NCBI GenBank assembly: GCA_003245525.1
Contig: QKCY01000491.1
Coordinates: forward strand, 1 to 33,032
DNA length: 33,032 nt
Direction of reading: 5' to 3'
Source: Victivallales bacterium
Lineage (GTDB): Bacteria; Verrucomicrobiota; Lentisphaeria; Oligosphaerales; Lenti-02
Part shown: positions 1 through 8,440 of the stretch, piece after piece
Layout: each line of letters begins with the position of its first letter
How positions within the stretch are numbered: the first letter of the stretch is position 1
Notes under the pieces: model-generated
The model's input: the letters and a program-made list of their open reading frames with translations, nothing else
Databases searched by the model: none
What the model was told of the DNA's origin: nothing
Translations under genes and position numbers: made by a program

Positions 1-341
1 TAGGGATCGATCCCCTGTTCGTCCAGCAGCTTGGCATTCGCCGGCCAGCGACCGGGCGGCGGCACCCCGTCCACCGGTTTCCAGATCGGGTCCCGCACCT
101 TGCTGGCGAAGTTCGCCCGCATGGCATTCGGGCAAAGGAAGAGATGGGTCACCGCCGAGTTCGCATACTGGTCCACGAACTGATGCAGGCCCGCCAGGTT
201 CATCTGCTCCGCGGTCCGGCTACCGAAGAAGTGGCTGTTGTCCTCGTTGACCACCAGGACGGACCGTTGGTCGGGTTGCGCCACTGCGACCGCAGCGAAC
301 GCCAGGAAGACCACGACCAGGATCGAACCGCTGCACCTCAT
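1..341 (-). CDS. Secreted protein of unknown function (C-terminus truncated by window edge)
   Basis: Reverse-strand reading from ATG at 341 gives MRCSGSILVVVFLAFAAVAVAQPDQRSVLVVNEDNSHFFGSRTAEQMNLAGLHQFVDQY..., with a clear signal peptide, open to position 1. Not in the ORF track because it runs off the edge. Confidence 0.75.
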   Translation of the reverse strand, partial: MRCSGSILVVVFLAFAAVAVAQPDQRSVLVVNEDNSHFFGSRTAEQMNLAGLHQFVDQYANSAVTHLFLCPNAMRANFASKVRDPIWKPVDGVPPPGRWPANAKLLDEQGIDP

Positions 342-401
342 CGCCTGCTCCTCATGGTTGCCGGCTCTCCCTGGGCCTCTCGCCCTGGCAGCATAGCAAA
401 G

Positions 402-1598
402 CTACTCGAAGGGTAGTTCCGGAGCTTCGGGGATCACATTGGGGATGGGAACCTGGCTCCCCGCCAGCTCCGGGATGGTGCGGAGCACGCGGAATCCCAG
501 CATGTTGCCGTGGGACGTGGGGGCTAGACGACCGCGCTCGGCGGAGCGGCAGTCGGGGGCACGGACATACCAGTTGCCCCCGCGCAGGCAGCGCATGCGC
601 TGCTCGTCCTCGGTGATGGGGGTCGGATCGTCGGGATAGCGGGTGTACCAATCGAGGCACCACTCCCAGACATTCCCGTGCATGTTGTACAAGCCGAAAG
701 CATTGGGCGGACGCCGCCCCACGTTCATGGTGCAATGGTAGTTGTTGTCGCCGGTCTCGGCCACGCGGTCCAAGTCGGCGGGCGAGTTGCCGGAATAGTA
801 GGCCGTGTCGGTCCCTGCCCGGCAGGCATACTCCCATTCCACTTCGGTGGGCAGGCGGTAGGTGTTCTTGGGCAGCCCCTCGCGTTCGTTCAGCTTGATG
901 CAGAAGGTCTGGGCATCGAACCAGGAGACCTCCTCGACCGGACGGCGGGCCCCGTGGAACCCGGAGGGGTTCGTGCCCATGATGCTGCTGTACTCCTCCT
1001 GGGTTACCTCGAACTTGCCGAGGTAGAAGGGCCGGTAGACCGTGCGGACGTGCTGCTTCTCCACCGATCCCCTCCCGGGCTCGCCCTCGGGACTGCCGAT
1101 CATGCAACTGCCGGGAGGAACCAGCCGCAGGCGCAGGCCGATGGAGTTCACGAGTTCCACCGGCAAATGGAGCTGCTGCGCGTACTGGGCCTGGGCGGCA
1201 GCCATCGCCTCGCTGCCGCTGGCCAGCCCGACCGGATTCGCCAGGCGGGCATCCGGGACCTCCTTGGCCCCGGTCAGCGCCAGGGCCTTCTCGCCGAGTA
1301 CCGGGGCCGGCGCCATGCCTTGCTCATGCACGGCGACGTCGCTGGTGGCAGGCTGACGGTGACTCAGCCGCTGGCGCACCGCGAACTCCACCGCCGCCAG
1401 GACGAGGGCCAATTCCAGCCCCCACAGCATGAGACGGAACCGGGAGAAACGCCGCCGTTTGCCCTTCTCCGCCCGCTGCACGCGCTGGTTGTCCAACTGC
1501 CGCCGGGCCTTCTCGGCCACCACGGCAAGATTGGGCGAGGGCTTGTGCGCCGGGGGTGGTTCGGGGACAGAGGGGTCGGGTTGGGCAGGAGTGGTCAT
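402..1598 (-). CDS. Formylglycine-generating-enzyme-fold (SUMF1/FGE-sulfatase domain) protein, membrane anchored
   Basis: Motifs YRLPTEVEWEYACRAGT, GLYNMHGNVWEWCLDWY, LRGGNWYVRAPDCRSAERGR, LGFRVLR; N-terminal TM LMLWGLELALVLAAVEFAV. Confidence 0.9.
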   Translation of the reverse strand: MTTPAQPDPSVPEPPPAHKPSPNLAVVAEKARRQLDNQRVQRAEKGKRRRFSRFRLMLWGLELALVLAAVEFAVRQRLSHRQPATSDVAVHEQGMAPAPVLGEKALALTGAKEVPDARLANPVGLASGSEAMAAAQAQYAQQLHLPVELVNSIGLRLRLVPPGSCMIGSPEGEPGRGSVEKQHVRTVYRPFYLGKFEVTQEEYSSIMGTNPSGFHGARRPVEEVSWFDAQTFCIKLNEREGLPKNTYRLPTEVEWEYACRAGTDTAYYSGNSPADLDRVAETGDNNYHCTMNVGRRPPNAFGLYNMHGNVWEWCLDWYTRYPDDPTPITEDEQRMRCLRGGNWYVRAPDCRSAERGRLAPTSHGNMLGFRVLRTIPELAGSQVPIPNVIPEAPELPFE

Positions 1599-1604
1599 GG
1601 CAGG

Positions 1605-2783
1605 TCAACGCTTCCGGTGCATCTGCCAGCCGCCGAAGCCCAGGAAGAGCAACGTGGGCACGGCTCCGCCCAGAATGGGGGGCACGTAGCCCTGCTGGCC
1701 CAGAACCAGCGCGATCTGGCAGACGACATAGTAGGCCACCATCAAGCCGATGGCCACCGCAAATCCCCGCAACGCAGTTCCCCGCTCGTCCGCGATGGAG
1801 AGGGCCACCCCCAGCAGCACGCCGACCAGGCAGGAGAACGGGAAGACCAGCCGGTACCAGATGGTGGCGCGAATCATCCGGCGGGTCCGTTCCGGCAGGC
1901 TGGGATTCAGTCGCATCGTCTCCAGCATGCGGGCGACGGAGAGCTCCTCCACCGGCCGCAGTTGATTGAGAATCTGCGCGGGAGTCTCGTCCAGACCGGG
2001 AAACACCCGGCGCTCGAAGCGCTGCACGGCCCCCTGCGGGAGCCGCCCCTGATCGTCGAACTGCCGGAACGCGCCGTCGTAGAAGACCCACTCGCTGCCC
2101 ACGTACTGGGCTCTCCCGGCGGTCAGTTCCCACTCGGTCGTGTAGTCGGGACGGAACTGCTTGACCAGGATGTCGCGCTGCTCGGCACCGGGCGCAAACT
2201 GGCCGAAGAACCAGTCCCGCCGCGCTTCGGCGTTGCTGTAGCTTAGATAGCCGTGCATCTGCCGGTACTGCTCGCTCTCCGTCCAACGGTCGCGCATGTC
2301 CTGGGCAAGAACGGCACAACGGGGGGAGAGAGTCTCGCCAACCACCAGGGAGACCAGCGAGAGAAGCAGGCCCAGCAACCAGACCGGACGCGCACAGACG
2401 GCGAGGGACAGGCCGCTCGCCCGCATGGCCGACAGCTCATGGTGGCGCTGGAAGCCGCTGACCATGAAACTGGCCGACAACAGCACGGACATGGGGAGCA
2501 CTTGCGGCAGGTTGACCGGTTGCTCGATCGCCATGTACAGCAGCAACTGCCCGAGGCTGGCCTCCTGGTTCTGCAAGACATCCGAGAGGACGTCGAACAG
2601 ATCCCGGACCACGAACAGCGCCACAAAGGCCAGCAGACAGCAGACCAGTGGCACCAGGAACTCCCGGGCCACGTACCAAAAGAGAGTCCAGGACATGCGC
2701 CGCTGCGGGCACTGCACCGGCCCGGCGTCGTCCTTGGCCTCGTCCGTCGCCGAGTCCCCGCCTCGCTGCCCGTTCGCCTGCAT
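1605..2783 (-). CDS. LptF/LptG (YjgP/YjgQ) family LPS-export permease
   Basis: MSWTLFWYVAREFLVPLVCCLLAFVALFVVRDLFDVL...LPMSVLLSASFMVSGFQRHHELSAMRASGLSL plus C-terminal TMs. The start may be the internal Met (MSWTLF). Confidence 0.88.
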   Translation of the reverse strand: MQANGQRGGDSATDEAKDDAGPVQCPQRRMSWTLFWYVAREFLVPLVCCLLAFVALFVVRDLFDVLSDVLQNQEASLGQLLLYMAIEQPVNLPQVLPMSVLLSASFMVSGFQRHHELSAMRASGLSLAVCARPVWLLGLLLSLVSLVVGETLSPRCAVLAQDMRDRWTESEQYRQMHGYLSYSNAEARRDWFFGQFAPGAEQRDILVKQFRPDYTTEWELTAGRAQYVGSEWVFYDGAFRQFDDQGRLPQGAVQRFERRVFPGLDETPAQILNQLRPVEELSVARMLETMRLNPSLPERTRRMIRATIWYRLVFPFSCLVGVLLGVALSIADERGTALRGFAVAIGLMVAYYVVCQIALVLGQQGYVPPILGGAVPTLLFLGFGGWQMHRKR

Positions 2784-2786
2784 CGC

Positions 2787-3518
2787 CTACCGTTTCTTGC
2801 CCGTCAACAGGATACGCACCATCCGGGTACCGGTGGCGATCTCCTGGATGGAACGTCCCGAGGGAACGACATAGCCGATGATCGGGGTGAGAATGCCGAA
2901 GGGAACCATGAACAGCAGGTACAGATAGGCCCGTCCCAGCCAGAAACTCCCCCCCATCCGCTTGATCAGGATGATCCCCCAGAACTTCTGCCCCACCGTC
3001 TGCCCACCCACGGCGATGGACACCACGTAGTAGAGGCTGAAGACCACATAGGCGGTAGCAATGCCCAGATAGCCCGCCGCATTGCCGGAAAGCGCCCCGG
3101 CAGAGAAGAGGAACGCGAAGAGGAAGTACACGGCCACCATCAGCAGCACGACCACCACGCCGTCGATGAACGCCGCCAGAACCCGGAAGAGCATGGGGGC
3201 CTTTTCGAAGTCCTCGGGACGCGAACCATGGAGCCCCGAGGTGTCCTTCTCCTCGGAGGCACGCATGGTGACCCGCTGCTTGACCTTGTCCCAGCCCGTC
3301 GCCTCCTTCTGCTGCTCCTCCAGCACCTGGGCCATGAGCAAGTCGCGCAGGAAGGGGATATCCACCGCCTTTTCCCAGCGCGCGATGAGCGTGCTGCGGA
3401 TCTGGCAGTAGGGAGTGATCCGTCCGTTCTGCGCCCAACGGATCAAAGTCTCCTGGTCGGCGGGACCGAACTCCTCGCCGTCCACTGTCTTCAGAATGTA
3501 CTGGCGTTCATTGGCCAT
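2787..3518 (-). CDS. GYF-like domain + RDD family membrane protein
   Basis: N-terminal YILKTVDGEEFGPADQETLIRWAQNGRITPYCQIR (GYF_2-like) followed by the RDD-type region RVLAAFIDGVVVVLLMVAVYFLFA...GQTVGQKFWGIILIKRMGG. Start set at MANERQ. Confidence 0.85.
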   Translation of the reverse strand: MANERQYILKTVDGEEFGPADQETLIRWAQNGRITPYCQIRSTLIARWEKAVDIPFLRDLLMAQVLEEQQKEATGWDKVKQRVTMRASEEKDTSGLHGSRPEDFEKAPMLFRVLAAFIDGVVVVLLMVAVYFLFAFLFSAGALSGNAAGYLGIATAYVVFSLYYVVSIAVGGQTVGQKFWGIILIKRMGGSFWLGRAYLYLLFMVPFGILTPIIGYVVPSGRSIQEIATGTRMVRILLTGKKR

Positions 3519-3704
3519 CGGGCGGAACTCCCAGATAAGAGCTCGGGAACAACCGACAGACTGCCCCCGGACAAGCAAGGCTTAACCTACACGCTGGTTG
3601 CCATCACGGCAAAAAGGGAGTGTTGGGTTCCCTGCCAGCCCCTTTGGTCCCTTTGCTTCCTGGAACTATGGTGAGGCGTCGTCCACCTACCCGAGGAGTC
3701 TGCC

Positions 3705-4703
3705 ATGCCTGCCAACACCGACTGGTTCCGTGCCGCCCGCTGGGGTGTCTTCAACCACTACTTGGCCTATGGGGCCAGCCACCAGGGGGGTGCCGGCGTC
3801 ACGCCGGAGGCCTGGAACCGTCGCGTCGATTCCTTCGACGTCCCCGGCCTGGTCCGCCAACTCCAGGCGGTGGGAGCCCGCTACTACTTCATCACCCTCG
3901 GGCAGAACTACGGCTTCTACTGCAGCCCGAATGCGACCTACGAGGAACTGGTCCGGCAGACCCCGAGCCGTCTGGCCAAGCGGGATCTGGTCGGCGAGTT
4001 GGCCGATGCGTTGGACGCCGTGGGCATCCGCCTCATGGCCTATCTGCCCTCCCACGCCCCCGCCATGAACCGCGAGGCGGTCCAGGCCCTCTCCTGCACC
4101 CCGCCCTGGGATGCCTCCAAGTGGCAATTGCGTCCCGGCACCTACCTGTGCGCTCCAGACAGCGACCAGCGCCTGACCGTGTTCCAGCGGCACTGGGAGG
4201 CCATCGTGCGCGAGTGGTCCCTGCGCTGGGGCCGCAAGGTCCACGGTTGGTGGATCGACGGCTCCTACTACGCCGACCTCATGTACCGCCATCCGGACGA
4301 ACCCAACTTCGCCAGCTTCGCCGCCGCGCTCAAGGCGGGAAACCCGGATTCCATCGTCGCCTTCAATCCCGGCGTGAAGGTCCCCGTGATCCGCTACACG
4401 GAACACGAGGACTACACGGCCGGCGAGGTGGCGGACGCCCTCCCCGTCGGCCGCTGGGGCAAAGACGGCTTCGGCCGCAGCGAGGGCACGGTGAACGGGG
4501 CCCAGTACCACCTGCTCACCTTCATGGGCGAGTACTGGGGCCGCGGCCTGCCCCGGTTCAGTACCGAGATGGTGATCGGCTACACCCAGTTCGTCAACGA
4601 CTGCGGCGGCGTGATCTCCTGGGACGTGCCCATCTCCGACGATGGCCGCATCCCCGAGGCCTTCATCGACCGCCTCGCCGCCCTCAACCAAGCTATTGGC
4701 TAG
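3705..4703 (+). CDS. Alpha-L-fucosidase-like (GH29-type) glycoside hydrolase, no signal peptide
   Basis: WFRAARWGVFNHYLAYG, FDVPGLVRQLQAVGARYYFITLGQNYGFYCSPN, KVHGWWIDGSYY (candidate nucleophile Asp). Confidence 0.75.
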   Translation: MPANTDWFRAARWGVFNHYLAYGASHQGGAGVTPEAWNRRVDSFDVPGLVRQLQAVGARYYFITLGQNYGFYCSPNATYEELVRQTPSRLAKRDLVGELADALDAVGIRLMAYLPSHAPAMNREAVQALSCTPPWDASKWQLRPGTYLCAPDSDQRLTVFQRHWEAIVREWSLRWGRKVHGWWIDGSYYADLMYRHPDEPNFASFAAALKAGNPDSIVAFNPGVKVPVIRYTEHEDYTAGEVADALPVGRWGKDGFGRSEGTVNGAQYHLLTFMGEYWGRGLPRFSTEMVIGYTQFVNDCGGVISWDVPISDDGRIPEAFIDRLAALNQAIG

Positions 4704-4713
4704 GAGCACCCTC

Positions 4714-5463
4714 ATGGGCTTCCCTGGAACCACCAGTGTCTGGCGCGGCTTCGACCGCTGGGATTTCACGTACGACGGCCGGGCCTGTATCGTCTGCGCC
4801 CCCCAGGCCGAGGCCCCGGGCCGTCCCTGGATCTGGCGCGCCCGGTTCTTCGACGCCTGGCCCGCCACCGATGTGGCCCTGCTCGAACGGGGCTTCCATC
4901 TGGTCTATATGGATGTGGCGGACATGTACGGCGCGCCCTGCGCGGTCGCCCATTGGGACGCTTTCTACGCCTACTTGGTTGGGACTCACGGCTTCGCCCC
5001 CAAGGCCGCCCTGGAAGGCTTGAGCCGGGGCGGACTCATCATCTACAACTGGGCCATCGCCAATCCCGACAAAGTGGCCTGCCTCTACGGCGACGCTCCC
5101 GTCTGCACCATCCGCAGTTGGCCGGCCGGCAAGGGCGTCGGCCCCGGCAGCCCGAACGACTGGGCGAAGTGCCTGAAGGCCTACGGTTTCACCGAGGAAC
5201 AAGCCCTCGCCTACGCGGGCAATCCCATCGACCGGCTCGCCCCCCTAGCCGCCGCCAACATCCCCCTCCTCCATGTGGTCGGCGACGCGGACGAACCCGT
5301 TCCGGTGGCCGAGAACACCGCCATCATCGAACAACGCTACCGGCAACTGGGTGGCCAGATCGAGGTGATCCACAAGCCGTCCTGCGGACACCACCCCCAC
5401 AGCCTGGAAGACGTCACGCCCATCGTCGATTTCATTCTCCGCCATACGGGGAAAGCGGAATAA
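4714..5463 (+). CDS. Alpha/beta hydrolase (prolyl-oligopeptidase/acetyl-esterase-like)
   Basis: GLSRGGLIIYNWAIANPDKVACLYGDAPV (nucleophile elbow GxSxGG), HVVGDADEPVPVAENTAIIEQRY, CGHHPHSLED. ATG at 4714 is 10 nt after the upstream stop. Confidence 0.82.
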   Translation: MGFPGTTSVWRGFDRWDFTYDGRACIVCAPQAEAPGRPWIWRARFFDAWPATDVALLERGFHLVYMDVADMYGAPCAVAHWDAFYAYLVGTHGFAPKAALEGLSRGGLIIYNWAIANPDKVACLYGDAPVCTIRSWPAGKGVGPGSPNDWAKCLKAYGFTEEQALAYAGNPIDRLAPLAAANIPLLHVVGDADEPVPVAENTAIIEQRYRQLGGQIEVIHKPSCGHHPHSLEDVTPIVDFILRHTGKAE

Positions 5464-5464
5464 T

Positions 5465-5597
5465 GGAATGGTGGAATGGTGGAATGCTGGAAACACAGGA
5501 ACCAGCCTGGCCGGACAGCCCCAGCATTGTCCTATCATTCCGCTCCCGTCGTCTTCCATTCTTCCATTCTTCCATTCTTCCATCATTCCACCATTCC
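5465..5597. repeat. Intergenic inverted repeat A with 8-nt periodic arms
   Basis: Left arm GGAATGGT GGAATGGT GGAATGCT (5465-5488). Right arm TTCCATTC x3, TTCCATCA, TTCCACCA, TTCC (5554-5597). Outer 14 bp GGAATGGTGGAATG/CATTCCACCATTCC is a perfect inverted repeat. Confidence 0.92.
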
Positions 5598-5618
5598 GCC
5601 CCCTCCTAGGAGCCTCCC

Positions 5619-7115
5619 ATGCCTACCTCCCGCAAGATCGTTTTCATCATGGTGGACACCCAGCGTTGGGACATGCTTGGCTGCTACGGCAATCCCGACC
5701 TGAAGACCCCCAATCTGGATCGGCTCGCCGGGGAAGGCATCCGGTTCGACCGGGCCTACACCTGCCAGCCGGTCTGCGGTCCGGCGCGGGCGGCGCTCTT
5801 CACCGGCACTTGGCCCCACACCAACGGCAGTTGGGGCAACAGCATGCCCCTGGGTCAGACCATCCGCACCCTTGGCCAGCGCCTCGCCAACGCGAACCTG
5901 CACACCGCCTACATCGGCAAGTGGCACCTCGACGGCGGCGACTACTTTGGCTACGGCATCTGTCCCGAAGGTTGGGACCCCGACTACTGGTACGACATGC
6001 GCACCTACCTGGAGGAACTGCCCGAGACAGAACGCGTCCGCTCGCGGCAGTTCGCCACCTGTCTGGAGGAGGGTTTCAGCGAAGAATTCACGTACGGACA
6101 CCGCTGCTCCAACCGGGCCGTCGACTTCCTGGAGAAGCACGCCGCAGAGGACTTCTGTCTAGTGGTCTCCTACGACGAGCCCCATGGTCCCTGTCTCTGT
6201 CCTGCCCCCTTCAACACCATGTACCGGGACTACGAGTTCCCGAAGACTCCCAGCGTCTGGGACCGGCTGGAGAACAAGCCCGCCCACCAGAAGGCCTGGG
6301 CCGGCAACGCCGTCAACCGCGACAACGAGGCGCTGAAGATCAAACGCGCCGCCTTCTTCGGCTGCAATTCCTACGTGGACTACGAAATCGGCCGGGTCCT
6401 GGCCGCCATCGAGCGCCATGCGCCGGACGCCCTCGTGGTCTACACCGCCGACCATGGCGACGCCCTGGCCAGCCACGCCATCGGTGGCAAGGGACCGGCC
6501 ATGTACGACGAGATCACCCGCATCCCCTTCCTCGTCCGCTGGCCCGGCGTCGCCCCGGCCGGGACAGTCTGCCCCCATCCCGTCTCCCATATCGACGTGG
6601 TGCCGACCCTGCTCGCCGCCGCCGGTGCCACCGTGCCACCCTGCCTGGAGGGCAAGAGCATGGTGCCCACTTTTGCCGATCCCAGCACTCGGCCCAACGA
6701 CTGCGTCTTCATAGAATTCAACCGCTACGAGGTGGACCACGACTGCTTCGGTGGGTTCCAACCCGTCCGGTGCGCCTTCGACGGCCGCTACAAGTTCGTC
6801 CTCAACCTGCTCTGCGAGGACGAACTCTACGACCTGGAGACCGACCCCTACGAGCTCGCCAATCTGCTCGATTCCCCCGACCACGCCGCGATCCGCGACC
6901 GGCTCCATGACCGGCTCCTACAATGGATGAACGAGACCCGCGATCCCTTCCGCGGCTACTACTGGGAGCGCCGCCCCTGGCGGACCGACGCCCGGCCCGC
7001 CACCTGGGGCTACACGGGCATGACCCGCCAGCGCGAAGACGACCCCGAGTACGAACCCCGTCAGCTCGACTATGATACCGGTTTGGCCATGGAGGCTGGC
7101 ACCCGCCAGAAATAG
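5619..7115 (+). CDS. Sulfatase (Cys-type arylsulfatase family), no signal peptide
   Basis: KIVFIMVDTQRWDMLGCYGNPDLKTPNLDRLAGEGIRFDRAY; active-site C-x-P-x-R as CGPAR (TGC at 5775-5777); GKWHLDGGDYFGYG; YTADHGDALASHAIGGKGPAMYDEITRIPFLVRWPG. Confidence 0.95.
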   Translation: MPTSRKIVFIMVDTQRWDMLGCYGNPDLKTPNLDRLAGEGIRFDRAYTCQPVCGPARAALFTGTWPHTNGSWGNSMPLGQTIRTLGQRLANANLHTAYIGKWHLDGGDYFGYGICPEGWDPDYWYDMRTYLEELPETERVRSRQFATCLEEGFSEEFTYGHRCSNRAVDFLEKHAAEDFCLVVSYDEPHGPCLCPAPFNTMYRDYEFPKTPSVWDRLENKPAHQKAWAGNAVNRDNEALKIKRAAFFGCNSYVDYEIGRVLAAIERHAPDALVVYTADHGDALASHAIGGKGPAMYDEITRIPFLVRWPGVAPAGTVCPHPVSHIDVVPTLLAAAGATVPPCLEGKSMVPTFADPSTRPNDCVFIEFNRYEVDHDCFGGFQPVRCAFDGRYKFVLNLLCEDELYDLETDPYELANLLDSPDHAAIRDRLHDRLLQWMNETRDPFRGYYWERRPWRTDARPATWGYTGMTRQREDDPEYEPRQLDYDTGLAMEAGTRQK

Positions 7116-7155
7116 ATCTCTCCTGGGAACGCCGGGCCCCAGTTCGGCGGAATCC

Positions 7156-7217
7156 AAAGGACCGAAGGGACGCAGGGGACCGAAAGGACAGGGGTCCCTT
7201 TGATCCTTTTCGTCCCG
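7156..7217. repeat. Intergenic inverted repeat D with 9-nt degenerate units, between convergent genes
   Basis: Left arm AAAGGACCG AAGGGACGC AGGGGACCG AAAGGAC (7156-7189). Right arm TCCCTTTGATCCTTTTCGTCCCG (7195-7217). Confidence 0.75.
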
Positions 7218-7233
7218 TGTTTCCTTGCCTACT

Positions 7234-8268
7234 TCAGGCGAGGTCGGCCAGACGATAGCAGGCGGCGGAGTGGTCGTTGCCGAGGTCGGTCAAGGAAGGC
7301 GGGCCGCCCTGGTCGCAGACGCCAGGCTTGAAGTGGGGGCAGCGGGGATGGAAGGGGCAGCCGGGGGGAATCGCGGTGAGGGAGGGAACACTCCCCCGGA
7401 TGCTAGGCAGGTGTTCCTCGTCCAGGCTCAGGCTGGGCAGGGAGGCCAGGAGGCCCTGGGTATAGGGGTGACGCGGGGCTTTCATTACGGTGCGCACGTC
7501 GGCCCGTTCCACGACCCGACCTAGATACATCACAGCCACATCGTCCGCTGTCTGGGCGACCACGCCCAGATCGTGGGTGATGAGCAGGATCGAGGTGCCG
7601 GTCCGCTTCTGCAAGCCCTTCATCAGGCCGAGAATCTGGGCCTGGATGGTGACATCGAGAGCGGTGGTAGGCTCGTCGGCGATGAGCAGGTCGGGATCGC
7701 AGACCAGAGCCATGGCGATGACCACGCGCTGGCGCATGCCGCCGCTCATTTCGAAGGGGTACTGGTCGATGCGCCGTTCGGCCCCCGGGATGCCGACACG
7801 GGTCAGCATCTCGATGGCCTTCTGGCGGGCGGCTTCGGGGGTCATGTCCTGGTGGATCAGGATGGCCTCGGTGATCTGGTTGCCCACCGTGTGGACCGGG
7901 CTGAGCGCGGTCATGGGCTCCTGGAAGATCATACTGATGGCCCCGCCGCGCAGGGAGAACAGCTTCTCGTCGTCCTCGGCCAGAGCCAGGATGTCCACGC
8001 TATCGCCCGACTTCGGCTGGTAGCGGATGGAGCCACCGAGAATCCGACCGGGCCGCTGGATGAGGCGCAGGATGGAGTAGGAGGTCACGCTCTTGCCGCA
8101 CCCGCTCTCCCCTACCACAGCGGTGGTCCGGCCTCGGCGAATGGCGAGGCTGACGCCGTCCACGGCCCGGACTTCGCCCTCGTGGGTGAAAAAGGAGACC
8201 CGCAGGTCCTGGATACTCAGCAGTACATCGGGGGAAGCGGACACAGTTGGCGAGGCAGCAGGCGTCAT
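7234..8268 (-). CDS. Oligopeptide/dipeptide ABC transporter ATP-binding protein (DppD/OppD-like)
   Basis: Walker A GESGCGKS, signature MSGGMRQRV, Walker B LLIADEPTTALDVT, C-terminal Cys motif GCPFHPRCPHFKPGVCDQGGP typical of Opp/Dpp ATPases. Confidence 0.95.
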   Translation of the reverse strand: MTPAASPTVSASPDVLLSIQDLRVSFFTHEGEVRAVDGVSLAIRRGRTTAVVGESGCGKSVTSYSILRLIQRPGRILGGSIRYQPKSGDSVDILALAEDDEKLFSLRGGAISMIFQEPMTALSPVHTVGNQITEAILIHQDMTPEAARQKAIEMLTRVGIPGAERRIDQYPFEMSGGMRQRVVIAMALVCDPDLLIADEPTTALDVTIQAQILGLMKGLQKRTGTSILLITHDLGVVAQTADDVAVMYLGRVVERADVRTVMKAPRHPYTQGLLASLPSLSLDEEHLPSIRGSVPSLTAIPPGCPFHPRCPHFKPGVCDQGGPPSLTDLGNDHSAACYRLADLA

Positions 8269-8440
8269 GGCGAATCCAAATGAAAATGACCAGCCAGCAA
8301 CGTAGCCGCCGACCCCGCAAATGCCATCGCGTCAGCGGCGACCGGGCTTGGCGGCGGCACGGATGGATATCTGCGCCCGCGAACCTACATTTTGGGGTTG
8401 TCCAATCCGTCCCCCACCCTCGGGAGTCCCGGCGCATCCC

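Noticed and set aside
1605-3518. LptF/G + RDD + FGE-fold genes as a novel system
   Set aside because: Families are ordinary, and adjacency alone gives no evidence of a joint function.
2253-3674. 473-aa plus-strand ORF opposite LptF/G and RDD genes
   Set aside because: Composition dominated by H/Q/R/D with no domain; antisense of convincing membrane proteins.
5468-6910. 480-aa ORF beginning MVEWWNAGNTG... overlapping element A and the sulfatase
   Set aside because: Translation of the repeat followed by the wrong frame of the sulfatase gene; typical repeat-derived false ORF.
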